This document shows positions 1-8,103 of a stretch of DNA of 64,000 bases, piece after piece. The translations under genes and the position numbers were made by a program. Source of the DNA: Elusimicrobia bacterium GWA2_51_34 (lineage in GTDB: Bacteria > Elusimicrobiota > Elusimicrobia > Elusimicrobiales > UBA9959); assembly GCA_001799565.1 (NCBI GenBank), contig MGTS01000021.1, forward strand, positions 33,984 to 97,983, read 5' to 3'. The notes under the pieces are model-generated. The model was given only the letters and a program-made list of their open reading frames with translations, was not told where the DNA came from and made no database searches. How positions within the stretch are numbered: the stretch's first letter is position 1; each line of letters starts with the position of its first letter.

Positions 1-1440
1 CGACTGCACCAATTCAAAGAACTTGTTTTCGTCTAAATTCTTTTTTTCATTGTTCCATGAAGCGGACAAACAGTACCAGGCGTTACTTTTGCTTTTTAAA
101 AGCCAGGTCATGTTCAGCACTCCGGGCTCCGAGCCGCCTTTATAGCCCGCGTAAAAAAAATTGCCGGTCTCCATATCAAGCCCCGTATTCACCCCACCAC
201 CTGTCAGCCTTAGGCCGACAGGTGGTGGGCTCATAGCCAGGATATCCAGCGCCTGTTTGTCGTCTTTTTTATAGATATATTCCATCAGACGGCACAAATC
301 GGCGGGTGAGGCCATCCACTCTATTTTGTCTATGCCGAAAGAGCTTTTTTTAACGGCCTCCGCTTTAAGCGGCGCCGCCGCTAGTTCCGACAGGAATCCG
401 TATTTGTCCCCAGGAGGCAGATTCAGGTATTTGAGAACGGACTCGGTGTCGCTTTTCAGGCGGAACATTTCGGAAGTTTTAAGGAACGGACGCATCAGAG
501 CCGGATTTGAATGGCCAAATTTTTGCAGGTATCCCTCCAGAGTCTTTCTGCCTATAGTTTCTATCAGCAGGTCCGCGGCGGTATTGTCGCTTTCAGAGAT
601 CATCATAACGGAAAGCGTGTGCGCGGTAAGGGGAGAGGCATCTGGCCATCCCGCCAAACCGCCGGCGGGGCCGTCCGCCTTAGGCGCCCGCCACACATCA
701 CCGGCGGGCAACTTGTCCGCCAACGCCGTAGTGGCGGACGGACGGCCGCCCGGCAGGGATTTCTGCTCTTCCCTAAGATGCACTATTGTCTTCCACCGAA
801 CTCCTTTCTCAAGCAACGCCCCCAAAACATAAAGTTTAAAGGCCGAACCCACGGCAAAATAGCCGTTTTCATTAACACCCGCCAGTTCCCCCTCAGCTCC
901 GCCGGTCGGGGAAGGAACGCCGAAACGCCGGAGTATAAAGCCGGTTTTGCCTTCAAGGCGCACGAGTTTTTCCTTAAACTCCTGAAGCAAGAGGTTTTTT
1001 TTATATGCTGTCGTAAAAAAAACACCCGAAATCTTGCCGGTATCAGGATCAAGGGAGAGCGCCGCCGGCAGTTCAAAATTATTTTCCGTTTCAAAAATAA
1101 AGTGGGCCGAAAAAGCGGAGTCCGCGCGCTCAAGACGCACCGCCGTAACACGGCCATTGCTTTTATAGATACCGGAAAGGATGTCTGAAAGTTTTTCAAG
1201 CGAGATCCGGTGAAAAAAGTTTTTATCAAACAGCCCGGGGAGATTTTGAGGCTTTTCCGCTATCTGAGCGGAAAGCAGGCGGGCGGCGGACTCAAGAGCC
1301 GCCGCGCTTTCGTTTTTTTGGGCGAAACTGTTCAGGCAGAAAAACAGCAGGCCGGCGGCTGCAAGGACGCTGCGGATAAGGAACCGCGTGATTTTATCCG
1401 CGCGTTTTGCGTCCGCTCCTACTGTTTTAAAGATGGCCAT
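1..1440 (-). CDS. Class A beta-lactamase-fold serine hydrolase, 3' end beyond window
   Basis: Reading leftward from ATG at 1440 the frame stays open for 480 codons to the window edge, so the C-terminus is missing. A hydrophobic segment at about residues 20-40 (LIRSVLAAAGLLFFCLNSFA) looks like a signal peptide or anchor. The three landmarks of the penicillin-binding/beta-lactamase fold are present: SxxK as SAFK (199-202), SDN within ISESDNTAA (281-289) and KGG (434-436) replacing KTG. The SAFK-to-SDN distance is about 30 residues longer than usual. The excess is a Pro/Gly/Ala-rich stretch (about 231-260) encoded by an inverted repeat, and a second palindrome encodes about residues 405-416. I infer a secreted or periplasmic serine hydrolase; true beta-lactamase activity cannot be claimed. 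A GGAG about 11 nt upstream of the ATG is a plausible ribosome site. Strong on fold, weak on substrate. Confidence 0.85.
   Translation of the reverse strand, partial: MAIFKTVGADAKRADKITRFLIRSVLAAAGLLFFCLNSFAQKNESAAALESAARLLSAQIAEKPQNLPGLFDKNFFHRISLEKLSDILSGIYKSNGRVTAVRLERADSAFSAHFIFETENNFELPAALSLDPDTGKISGVFFTTAYKKNLLLQEFKEKLVRLEGKTGFILRRFGVPSPTGGAEGELAGVNENGYFAVGSAFKLYVLGALLEKGVRWKTIVHLREEQKSLPGGRPSATTALADKLPAGDVWRAPKADGPAGGLAGWPDASPLTAHTLSVMMISESDNTAADLLIETIGRKTLEGYLQKFGHSNPALMRPFLKTSEMFRLKSDTESVLKYLNLPPGDKYGFLSELAAAPLKAEAVKKSSFGIDKIEWMASPADLCRLMEYIYKKDDKQALDILAMSPPPVGLRLTGGGVNTGLDMETGNFFYAGYKGGSEPGVLNMTWLLKSKSNAWYCLSASWNNEKKNLDENKFFELVQS
193..229. repeat. 37-bp near-perfect palindrome inside a coding region
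   Basis: Arms of 18 bp (CCCACCACCTGTC... paired with ...GACAGGTGGTGGG) surround one central base, with a single mismatched pair. It lies in frame in the serine hydrolase gene and encodes roughly PPPVGLRLTGGG. The core GCCTTAGGC resembles the palindrome family found elsewhere in the window. Confidence 0.9.
661..754. repeat. In-frame inverted-repeat insertion in the serine hydrolase gene
   Basis: A G+C-rich block whose ends are imperfect inverted repeats (GCCGGCGGGGCCGTCCGCC at 661-679 against 733-754). Internal hairpins include CCGTCCGCCTTAGGCG and, read on the minus strand, GGACAAGTTGCCCGCC followed about ten bases later by GGCGGGCGCCT. The latter module recurs at about 54408-54432 inside another gene. 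The block encodes a low-complexity stretch of about 30 residues between the SAFK and SDN motifs without breaking the frame. Confidence 0.8.
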
Positions 1441-1502
1441 TTATTATTACTCCGGGCATTTCAGAAGATAAAATAACGCTCTGAAGTATAGTAGAATTAT
1501 AA

Positions 1503-1632
1503 GTGACTACTCAGGTTGACAGGTTCACGGTTTAATATTATTTTCCCCACGATCTTCTTGTGTTTCCAGATTCCCAACCGTTGAACCGCTGAACCGTTGA
1601 ACGGTGAACCTTATACTAACCTGAGTAGTAAC
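1503..1632. repeat. Terminal-inverted-repeat element, copy 1 (GTTGAACCG words)
   Basis: Ends read GTGACTACTCAGGTT (1503-1517) and, on the opposite strand, GTTACTACTCAGGTT from 1632. Inside are a CACGGTT word, a stretch around TTTTCCCCACGATCTT, and tandem AACCGTTGAACCGCTGAACC words. The same ends and interior recur at 44522-44748. No coding capacity; it occupies most of the gap between the serine hydrolase and the decarboxylase. Confidence 0.8.
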
Positions 1633-1670
1633 AAAATTATACAAATACTGAACGATAAGGATATTTAACC

Positions 1671-2450
1671 ATGCCTTTAATAATCTCCGAAGTGAAGGAC
1701 AACATCGGTTCGCTCACACTTAACAACCCGGCCAGGCGCAACGCGCTCAGCCTTGAACTGTGCGAAGAAATGACAGCCGCTCTAGCGTCTTTCAAGGAGC
1801 TTAGAATCCCGGTGGTAATAATCCGGGCTGAAAAGAACGCCAGGGTCTGGTCAGCCGGACACGATATCACACAACTACCGCAGGTGCATCACGACCCGCT
1901 TGCCTACGACAGTCCCATGGAGCAAGCCTTCCGCAACATACAGGAATATCCGGGCGCGGTAATAGCCATGGTGCAGGGTAGCGTGTGGGGCGGAGCCACC
2001 GATCTGGCCGTAACCTGCGACCTCGCCATAGGCGACGAAACTGCCGCCTTCGCCATCACTCCGGTTAAGATGGGCCTGCCCTACAACGCCTCCGGCATCA
2101 TGCACTTCATAAACCGCGTGGGCAGCAATATCGCGAAGGAAATGTTTTTCACCGCCGAACCGGTGAAAGCCGAGCGGGCATACCATTTCGGAATCCTGAA
2201 TCATCTCATCAGTTCCCGCGACATTGAGCAGTTCACTTTTGATCTGGCCCGCGTTATTGCCGCAAACTCGCCGCTCGCGGTATCGGTGATAAAAGAGCAA
2301 TTCCGGATACTGGCGGAGGCCCACCCTATAAGCCCCGAAGCATTTGAACGCATACAGGCGCTGCGGCGCAAAGTGTACAACAGCCATGACTATGAAGAGG
2401 GCATAAAAGCGTTCATGGAAAAAAGAAAACCGGATTTTAAAGGGGAATAA
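1671..2450 (+). CDS. scpB: Methylmalonyl-CoA decarboxylase (crotonase family)
   Basis: 259 residues, one enoyl-CoA hydratase/isomerase domain. It converts methylmalonyl-CoA to propionyl-CoA and CO2 in the cytoplasm. It matches my memory of E. coli ScpB/YgfG along its length: SAGHDI followed by LP (oxyanion region), QGSVWGGA, the GLPYN segment carrying the active-site tyrosine, and the C-terminal pattern FERIQALRRKVY then EEGIKAFMEKRKP. Length agrees with the family (about 260). The start ATG follows AAGGATATTTAACC. No mutase, epimerase or biotin carboxylase subunit is adjacent, so it stands alone here and the pathway is inferred. An ordinary enoyl-CoA hydratase is the alternative, but the HD and PYN signatures favour the decarboxylase. 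Confidence 0.85.
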   Translation: MPLIISEVKDNIGSLTLNNPARRNALSLELCEEMTAALASFKELRIPVVIIRAEKNARVWSAGHDITQLPQVHHDPLAYDSPMEQAFRNIQEYPGAVIAMVQGSVWGGATDLAVTCDLAIGDETAAFAITPVKMGLPYNASGIMHFINRVGSNIAKEMFFTAEPVKAERAYHFGILNHLISSRDIEQFTFDLARVIAANSPLAVSVIKEQFRILAEAHPISPEAFERIQALRRKVYNSHDYEEGIKAFMEKRKPDFKGE

Positions 2451-2518
2451 CTACAACGGAAAGCGGCTGGAGCGATCTTCAGTGGACATACACCCTTGAC
2501 CGGCATTGTTCACTGCTC

Positions 2519-2546
2519 TTGACAAGCCGGAATTTTTCGTTATAAT
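2519..2546 (+). promoter_or_regulatory. Sigma-70-type promoter
   Basis: TTGACA at 2519-2524 and TATAAT at 2541-2546, separated by 16 bp, about 85 bp upstream of the gene at 2630. This is the best match to consensus in the window. Confidence 0.75.
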
Positions 2547-2629
2547 ATTTATCGCACTGTGGAATTTATTTTTAATTGTCTTACGCATTTTCCAAATATC
2601 ATCGTTGACATATATTGCCGGAGGAGATC

Positions 2630-3643
2630 ATGAAACACAGTAAAGCTTTCATTATTACCGCGGGCTGTCTCATCATAACGGGGGTTGCTGCTTATCTTAA
2701 AGCAACGCCGGATGGTAACATCCCCCGTGATTTAAGGGATGCCCCCATTTCTTCAGAAGCTTTGGAACAGTTGGGCGATACCGCGCGCATAAAAACGGGA
2801 AACCTCCCCACGCCAATCGCCACGGACACGAATAGCGGACTTTTGATACCTGCGGACATTCTTGCCAGAGCAGCCGCGCTTAATAATGGAAAGGAACCGG
2901 CTTCCCTTGAAAAGACGCTGACGCTTTTATATGAAGCCGGTGATATCGTGCAAGATGACGTTTCCATACGTGAGGGAAAAGGTCAGCTAAACAAATTAAA
3001 TCCCAGACTTTTGGAGTTTTTTACCGCCAATTACAAGCCGGGGGCCATCGTTATCATAGGCGCAAAAGATGCGCTCGGAATGCTTTTCCGGACGGGGCAG
3101 ATGAAACTGACTGCGGACGGACGCCCCTCCCGCTGGTCCCATTGTTTCGTATTCGGAGACCTGAAAACTGTTCCGGAAGAAGAGTGGGGCAAGCCGGATA
3201 AAAGCCCCTATATATATGAAAGCGATCTTCACATGAGTTTTAAAGACCATAGGATACATCTAAATAACGGGATTCAGGAGAATTGGATAGGCAAATGGAG
3301 CACAAACAAAATAGAATACGCCGCGATCATAGATCTGGGACTTACGGAAGAACAAAAAGGCATCGTTTTTAGGACGGCATTAGAGAGCATTGCGGCGCAT
3401 ATACGCTATTCGCTCCGCGACAACCTGGGAGTTTTGCTTGCCATGATAGAAGGACGCCAGGACAAGCCAAATCCCTTCCATGGTTCCCACACCGCCATGT
3501 TTTGCAGCGCCTTTGTAAGATACTGCTACGAAAAGGCTGCCAGGGACTTCTTTGGCCCGGAAATAAGCATGTTCAACACTACGCCGGAAGATATAGCCCG
3601 GATGGGGATTAAAACCGGCAAAATAATATACTATCAGCCATAA
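2630..3643 (+). CDS. Permuted papain-like amidase-type protein (YiiX/DUF830-like), exported
   Basis: 337 residues from ATG 2630, which has a strong GGAGGAG ribosome site; the in-frame TTG at 2615 lies across that site and is rejected. Residues 5-25 form a hydrophobic signal peptide or anchor. The catalytic pair expected of circularly permuted NlpC/P60-like enzymes is visible: His about 171 in RWSHCFVFG and Cys about 292 in TAMFCSAFVRYCY, in the permuted order His before Cys. KPGAIVIIG just before the histidine segment resembles the GD(I/V)I strand of that fold. Probable role: hydrolase of an amide bond in peptidoglycan or a lipid outside the cytoplasm. Substrate is unknown. Preceded by its own promoter at 2519-2546. 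Confidence 0.6.
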   Translation: MKHSKAFIITAGCLIITGVAAYLKATPDGNIPRDLRDAPISSEALEQLGDTARIKTGNLPTPIATDTNSGLLIPADILARAAALNNGKEPASLEKTLTLLYEAGDIVQDDVSIREGKGQLNKLNPRLLEFFTANYKPGAIVIIGAKDALGMLFRTGQMKLTADGRPSRWSHCFVFGDLKTVPEEEWGKPDKSPYIYESDLHMSFKDHRIHLNNGIQENWIGKWSTNKIEYAAIIDLGLTEEQKGIVFRTALESIAAHIRYSLRDNLGVLLAMIEGRQDKPNPFHGSHTAMFCSAFVRYCYEKAARDFFGPEISMFNTTPEDIARMGIKTGKIIYYQP

Positions 3644-3707
3644 TATGGCGCTTTTCGGCTCGTTAAACGTCTCATCTGAGGCATGACCGTTGGTTCTCCC
3701 GCGCTTA

Positions 3708-3770
3708 AAGCTTCCAGCCTCCTGAAAAACCCTGAAAATAGCCACCGGCACGGTAGACCTACTAATACGC
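3708..3770 (+). promoter_or_regulatory. Degenerate copy of the GCTTCC/CCTGAAAAA promoter box
   Basis: AAAGCTTCCAGCCTCCTGAAAAA followed about 40 bases later by CTACTAATACGC. This resembles the box at 16521, 25854 and 31131 but lacks TTGCAA and a full TATAAT. It lies in the gap before gpmI and may be a decayed copy. Confidence 0.35.
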
Positions 3771-3884
3771 TTCCTTATTTTCTAAAATAAAGCCGGGAAG
3801 ATTATCGCGGACAGCTTGAAACGTATACTTTACGACCGCCTGTCCCGAAATGGACCAGTCTGCGTTTTATAATAGGATATTAAC

Positions 3885-5456
3885 ATGGCTAAGAAAAAAG
3901 TTCTGCTTATTGTGCGCGACGGATGGGGCATGGCTGAGCCGGATAAATTTAACGCGGTGGACAACGCCAAAAAGCCGAACATGGACCGCTACCTGAAAGA
4001 ATATCCCAATTCCGTGCTTGAAGCCGCGGGCATTGCGGTAGGTTTACCCAAAGGATATCAGGGCTCGTCCGAAGTCGGACATCTTAACATGGGCGCGGGC
4101 CGTATAGTCATACAGGAACTTAAGAGAATAATGGACATGATAGAGGACGGAACATTCTTTAAAACCGCCGCCCTCAAAAACGCCATAGATAACGCGGTCA
4201 AAAACAACTCGGCTCTTCATTTAATGGGCCTTGTACAGGACGAAGGCGTGCACGCCCACCAGGATCATCTCTACGCCATAATGCGCCACGCCGCGAAGTC
4301 CGGAGTAAAACAAATCCGGGTGCACTTCTTCGCCGACGGCCGCGATACGCCGCCGCGCAGCGCGCTCAGCTTTCTGAAAATGCTTGAAGAAGTGATAAAA
4401 GAAGTCCCCGAAGCTGAAATAGGCACTATAATGGGCCGCTACTACGCCATGGACCGCGGTGAAAAATGGAAACTCACCGACCAGGCCTATAACGCCATAA
4501 CGAAAGCCGAAGGAGCCCGCGCCGCTACCGCCGAAGAAGCCATTAACCGCGCTTACGCGGACCTGAAAAATCCGAACGGCCAGCCTATTGTGGACGAGTA
4601 CCTCCCCCCCACCATAATAAGCGGCTACAAAGGCATGAAAGACGGCGACTCCGTGGTGCACTTTAACTTCCGTCAGGACCGCGCCATACAACTTACGAAG
4701 GCGTTCGTAGAAGACAATTACGCCGGCGCGCGCTGGAAAAAATTAAACATAACCTACTGCGGCCTCACCCGCTATTACGACTCTTTCAAGTTCAGCGCGC
4801 TGCCTCCCATGGATGAAGGCGGCGGCATGGACAATCTGCTCGGGCAGATAATCTCAAACGCAGGTCTTAAACAGCTGCGCCTCGCCGAAACCCAGAAATT
4901 CAAACACGTGACCTCCTTCTTCAACGGCAAACGCACCGAACCGTACAAAAACGAAGACCAGGTGGAAATAATGGGCGCCTGGGACCCGTCCAGCTTCGGC
5001 GAACATCCCGAAATGAACGCACCCGAAGCGGCCGAGCGCGCGCTTACCGAAATTGCCTCTGAAAGATACGACTTCATCCTGGTCAATTTCGCCAACGGCG
5101 ACATGGTGGGACACACCGGTATATATGAAGCCGCCGTAAAGGCCATTGAAGTGGTGGACGGCATGGTCGGCAGGCTTGTGGACGCGGCGCTTGAGCACGG
5201 CTACACCGTAATGGTGACTTCCGATCATGGTAACGCCGAGGAAATGTGGGACTATAAAATAAACATGCCTAAAACCGCCCATACTACCAACCCCGTGGAA
5301 TTTTTTTACATAGCCGGGGATATTTCCGCAGTAAAACTGCGACAGCACGGCATACTTTCTGATATTGCCCCCACCGTGCTTGAAACACTGGGTCTGCCAA
5401 AGCCGGGAGATATGACGTCAGAATCGCTTATTGTCTGCAATAAGCGATTGCCGTAA
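3885..5456 (+). CDS. gpmI: 2,3-bisphosphoglycerate-independent phosphoglycerate mutase
   Basis: 523 residues, the usual size. Interconverts 3- and 2-phosphoglycerate in glycolysis/gluconeogenesis with two divalent metals. Seen: N-terminal RDGWG metal site (11-15), SSEVGHLNMGAGR (61-73) with the phosphorylated serine probably Ser62 (commonly NSEVGH, here SSEVGH), FADGRDTPPRSA in the substrate domain, and C-terminal TSDHGNAEEM with a following AHT metal site. TATAAT at 3868-3873 sits only 11 nt before the ATG, with AGGA between them, so the mRNA leader must be very short. The stop codon lies inside the word repeat at 5449-5551, which ends the protein in RLP. Confidence 0.95.
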   Translation: MAKKKVLLIVRDGWGMAEPDKFNAVDNAKKPNMDRYLKEYPNSVLEAAGIAVGLPKGYQGSSEVGHLNMGAGRIVIQELKRIMDMIEDGTFFKTAALKNAIDNAVKNNSALHLMGLVQDEGVHAHQDHLYAIMRHAAKSGVKQIRVHFFADGRDTPPRSALSFLKMLEEVIKEVPEAEIGTIMGRYYAMDRGEKWKLTDQAYNAITKAEGARAATAEEAINRAYADLKNPNGQPIVDEYLPPTIISGYKGMKDGDSVVHFNFRQDRAIQLTKAFVEDNYAGARWKKLNITYCGLTRYYDSFKFSALPPMDEGGGMDNLLGQIISNAGLKQLRLAETQKFKHVTSFFNGKRTEPYKNEDQVEIMGAWDPSSFGEHPEMNAPEAAERALTEIASERYDFILVNFANGDMVGHTGIYEAAVKAIEVVDGMVGRLVDAALEHGYTVMVTSDHGNAEEMWDYKINMPKTAHTTNPVEFFYIAGDISAVKLRQHGILSDIAPTVLETLGLPKPGDMTSESLIVCNKRLP

Positions 5457-5551
5457 GCCGTAGGCCGTAGGCCATATGCCATAGGCCGTATGCTATAGGC
5501 ATTTTAAAGAACTCTTTGCAGCTTATGGCTTACGGCATACGGCCTATGGCA
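5449..5551. repeat. Word palindrome (GCCGTAGGCC type)
   Basis: Left arm: tandem variants of GCCGTAGGCC/GCCATATGCC. A spacer of about 40 bases follows. Right arm: the reverse-complement words (CTTATGGCTTACGGC, ATACGGCCTATGGC). It overlaps the gpmI stop and ends 13 nt before the yggU start. The same word is used at 10981, 41650 and 45740. Confidence 0.8.
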
Positions 5552-5564
5552 GTCTTTATCTTTT

Positions 5565-5783
5565 ATGTTCATCAAACTTAAAGTCCATCCGGGTTCAAAG
5601 ACGGAAAAAATAATTAAGAAAGCCGGCGACGCTTATGAAATATGGATTAAAGCGCCGGCTGAAAGAGGCCTGGCCAACGCTTCGGCGCGGCGCGCACTGG
5701 CACTGGCTATGGGAATTGACGCTAAAAAGATACTCCTTATAAAGGGGGCCCATTCCCCGGCTAAAATAGTAAAAATCCTGTAG
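5565..5783 (+). CDS. yggU: DUF167 / YggU-family protein
   Basis: 72 residues covering a whole DUF167 domain: a VHPGSK strand near the start, the family hallmark AERGLANASARRALA (34-48), and a final KGAHSPAKIV strand. Function is not established for the family; a role in RNA or protein binding has been suggested from its fold. No ribosome site is visible, and the right arm of the word palindrome ends 13 nt before the ATG, so a hairpin may sit over the initiation region. It follows gpmI in the same direction. Confidence 0.85.
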   Translation: MFIKLKVHPGSKTEKIIKKAGDAYEIWIKAPAERGLANASARRALALAMGIDAKKILLIKGAHSPAKIVKIL

Positions 5784-5816
5784 TCTCCTCCGGGCGCTCA
5801 CACGCCGACAGCCAAT

Positions 5817-6791
5817 ATGCCTTCCAACCACCCAGACCCCTACGGCAGTCCGATGCTTGTTCTGTCGGATGCCTGCAATCTGCGCTGTATTTTTTGCAGT
5901 TCGCAGGGACATGGCAGGAAACAATCCGCACAGCGAATCAGGACGCTCATTGGAAAAGGAAACGAAAATCTCCTTATAGGTGAGTGGGAAGAACCTACCT
6001 TATCCCCCAAACTGCCATATTGGATATCATTTGCGAAAAAAACCGGTGTTAAAAATGTGATCCTCAGGACCAATGGAGTCAAATTATCGGATAAAAAATT
6101 TGCCGGCGATGTGATTAAATCTGGAGTGGATAAAATACACATCAATTTTCCTTCTCATCTGGGGAAACTGGCCGATTTTCTGCTCCAGCGCAAAGGAGCA
6201 TTCAAAAAGCAGGAACAGGGAATAAAAAATTTAATTAAACTTAGTGCCGCCACTAAAATAGCGCTTGTATTTGTGATAACCGCGTTTAATTACAAAACCA
6301 TGGCGCAATACTGCCAATTTGTCAGCGCGCGATTTCCCGGCATAAAAACCATTTCTTTTAACATGATATGCATAGCGGGATATGTCAATAAAAGGAAATT
6401 CCTGATTCCCCGTATGGCGCAAATAGAACCGCATCTCGCTTCCGCTGTCCGATTCTGCGCACTCCATGGATTGCGGAGCATGGTGGACAACGTACCTTTG
6501 TGTCTCATGAACGGTTTTGAGCATCTGTCCGTAGACTTGCAGTGTAATTCCGCTGAAAAAAATGTGCCGGAGAAAAATAAACAGGAAGTATGTAAAAGCT
6601 GTTCGCTCTCGGGCTTATGCCCCGGCATCAGGCTGGATTACGCGGAATTGTTCGGCTGCAAAGAGCTTAAACCCTCTAAAAAATCACCGCAATTGATTTT
6701 AACCGCGCTTAAAAGGAATCTGCAGGAGACCTATAAAGAGCCTTATCGTAAATTCCCCCCCGGCAGCGGCAAAGAAGATTTTTGCATTTAA
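5817..6791 (+). CDS. Radical SAM protein with Cys-rich C-terminus
   Basis: 324 residues. CNLRCIFC (C20, C24, C27) is the radical SAM 4Fe-4S motif, in a short N-terminal context (SPMLVLSDAC) typical of small SPASM-like enzymes. The middle follows the TIM-barrel pattern (LRTNGVKLS, DKIHINFPS). Near the C-terminus cysteines cluster (CNSAEKN, CKSCSLSGLCPG, FGCKEL), suggesting an auxiliary cluster. The glycine-rich GGE motif is replaced by GEWEEPT. Substrate is unknown; sparse context (yggU upstream, a DsbA-like gene downstream) does not help. No ribosome site is visible, so the start could also be Met13. Confidence 0.75.
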   Translation: MPSNHPDPYGSPMLVLSDACNLRCIFCSSQGHGRKQSAQRIRTLIGKGNENLLIGEWEEPTLSPKLPYWISFAKKTGVKNVILRTNGVKLSDKKFAGDVIKSGVDKIHINFPSHLGKLADFLLQRKGAFKKQEQGIKNLIKLSAATKIALVFVITAFNYKTMAQYCQFVSARFPGIKTISFNMICIAGYVNKRKFLIPRMAQIEPHLASAVRFCALHGLRSMVDNVPLCLMNGFEHLSVDLQCNSAEKNVPEKNKQEVCKSCSLSGLCPGIRLDYAELFGCKELKPSKKSPQLILTALKRNLQETYKEPYRKFPPGSGKEDFCI

Positions 6792-6819
6792 GAAAAAGGG
6801 TTAATAACCAAAAATAGTA

Positions 6820-6837
6820 AGAGGGGCTGTCCCCTCT
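6820..6837. other. Short GC hairpin
   Basis: AGAGGGG, loop CTGT, CCCCTCT, about 30 nt after the radical SAM stop and 35 nt before the next start. No T-tract follows on the plus strand, so terminator function is uncertain. Confidence 0.4.
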
Positions 6838-6871
6838 AAAAGCGTAAAAAAATTATAGTATAATCACTTCC

Positions 6872-7504
6872 ATGTGGCGCACAAAAATCGCGAGAAAGAT
6901 AGTTATAGCGGCTTTTCTTATTCTAGCGGCAACTCTCATAACTTTACTGGCAAGGCGGATGAACCTGGGTCCCGTGCGGGCCGTGCCCGCTTTCCGCGCC
7001 TCCGGCCCGAAAACAGCCGAAATACAGATTTACGAATACACCGACTTCGCCTGCCCCGCCTGCAGAGCGGCTTATCTGCAGCTTGAAGATATGCTGAAGC
7101 TTTACAACGGGCACATAGCGGTTAACTTCAAGCACTACCCGCTTGTGTCCATACATAAATGGTCCTTTCACGCCGCCGTTTACGCAGACTGCGCCGGCGA
7201 GCAGGGTAAATTCGGGGAATACGCGGCCCTGCTTTTTGAAAATCAGGCCGCATGGGGGCAGGCAGAAAAAAAACCGGAGGATTTTTTAGACTACGCCGGC
7301 AAACTGAAACTGGACCTGGCGGCTTTTGAGACCTGCTCAAACAAAGACGAAACCATTAAACGGGTACAACTTGAAATGGCCGAGGGGGAAATGAAAGGCG
7401 TTGACGCTACCCCCACTTTCTTTATAAACGGGAAACGCGCCGTGGGCACTGGTCAGCTGCTTGACGCGGCAAAACATTTTGACAACCTGATTAAAAAGTC
7501 TTAG
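6872..7504 (+). CDS. DsbA-family thioredoxin-like exported protein
   Basis: 210 residues. One N-terminal hydrophobic segment (9-26) anchors or exports it. The thioredoxin fold starts with TDFACPACRAAYLQLE, giving a CPAC redox motif (C61, C64), and ends with DATPTFFING, where Pro181 is the cis-proline. Between them FKHYPL and a helical insertion match the DsbA/DSBA-like group. It likely makes or reduces disulfides outside the cytoplasm. The next gene encodes a MauE/DoxX-type membrane protein, a partner commonly seen with redox chaperones. TATAAT at 6859-6864 ends only 7 nt before the ATG and no ribosome site is visible, so the transcript may be leaderless. Confidence 0.8.
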   Translation: MWRTKIARKIVIAAFLILAATLITLLARRMNLGPVRAVPAFRASGPKTAEIQIYEYTDFACPACRAAYLQLEDMLKLYNGHIAVNFKHYPLVSIHKWSFHAAVYADCAGEQGKFGEYAALLFENQAAWGQAEKKPEDFLDYAGKLKLDLAAFETCSNKDETIKRVQLEMAEGEMKGVDATPTFFINGKRAVGTGQLLDAAKHFDNLIKKS

Positions 7505-7506
7505 GG

Positions 7507-7618
7507 TTGGGGAGTCTGGGAGTTATTAACTCTGCGACTCTCAGACTGTCCGATGCTAAGACTTCTTTTTGAAAGTCTTTTGCTGCCGACTCCCGACTCT
7601 AATACGCATAGCTCCCAG
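7507..7618. repeat. Word palindrome (GAGTCTGGGAG type)
   Basis: Left part holds GGGAGTCTGGGAGTTATTAA and CTGCGACTCTCAGACTG; the right part holds AGACTTC, CCGACTCCCGACTC and CTCCCAGACTTC. GGGAGTCTGGGAG-like words are answered by their reverse complements across about 60 bp. It fills the gap between the DsbA-like and MauE-like genes. Confidence 0.6.
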
Positions 7619-7644
7619 ACTTCAGTCAGTCAATTAAAAAATAT

Positions 7645-8103
7645 ATGGAAAACGAAAACAGGGCAAAAATAATAGCCGGGGTTGTTTCAAGGCTTGTTGT
7701 GGGCGGAATTTTTATTTACGCGGGCTATTTAAAGGCCGTCTCCCCCGCCGAGGAGTTCGCCTACGCCATAGAAGGCTACAAAATAGTCCCGGCCTGGCTC
7801 GCGCTCTGGACGGCGCTCGTTCTGCCATGGCTTGAAATTTATCTGGGGCTTATGCTCACCGCCGGCCTGTTTACCCGCTTTTGCGCCGCCGGCGCGGGCC
7901 TGCTGCTCCTTGGGTTTGAAGCCCTGCTCGCCCAGGCCTGGCTGAGACATTTACCCGTATTGTCCTGCGGCTGCTTCGGCGCAAACGGCTCTACCTCGCT
8001 AGGAGTGGAATTTGCGCGCAATATCGCGCTGCTCATCTTTGCCGTTCTAGCTTTCCGTTTCGGCACCGGGTTTTCGCTGGATTCGGCGGTCAAGGGCCCG
8101 TGA
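7645..8103 (+). CDS. MauE/DoxX-type integral membrane redox protein
   Basis: 152 residues with four hydrophobic helices (roughly 8-28, 50-70, 75-96, 118-140). KIIAGVVSRLVVGGIFIYAG near the start and LSCGCFGAN (about 110-118) are typical of the MauE/DoxX group, whose paired cysteines in the SCGCFG loop are thought to act in redox handling of periplasmic thiols. It follows the DsbA-like gene and overlaps the next gene by GTGA, suggesting one unit. Exact partner and reaction are not shown by the sequence. Confidence 0.75.
   Translation: MENENRAKIIAGVVSRLVVGGIFIYAGYLKAVSPAEEFAYAIEGYKIVPAWLALWTALVLPWLEIYLGLMLTAGLFTRFCAAGAGLLLLGFEALLAQAWLRHLPVLSCGCFGANGSTSLGVEFARNIALLIFAVLAFRFGTGFSLDSAVKGP

Noticed and set aside
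511-1188. Open frames on both strands inside the first gene
   Set aside because: The frame starting at 1440 on the minus strand carries SAFK, SDN and KGG motifs in order; the others do not.
6820-6837. Rho-independent terminator
   Set aside because: The stem is good but no T-run follows on the plus strand; kept only as a hairpin.
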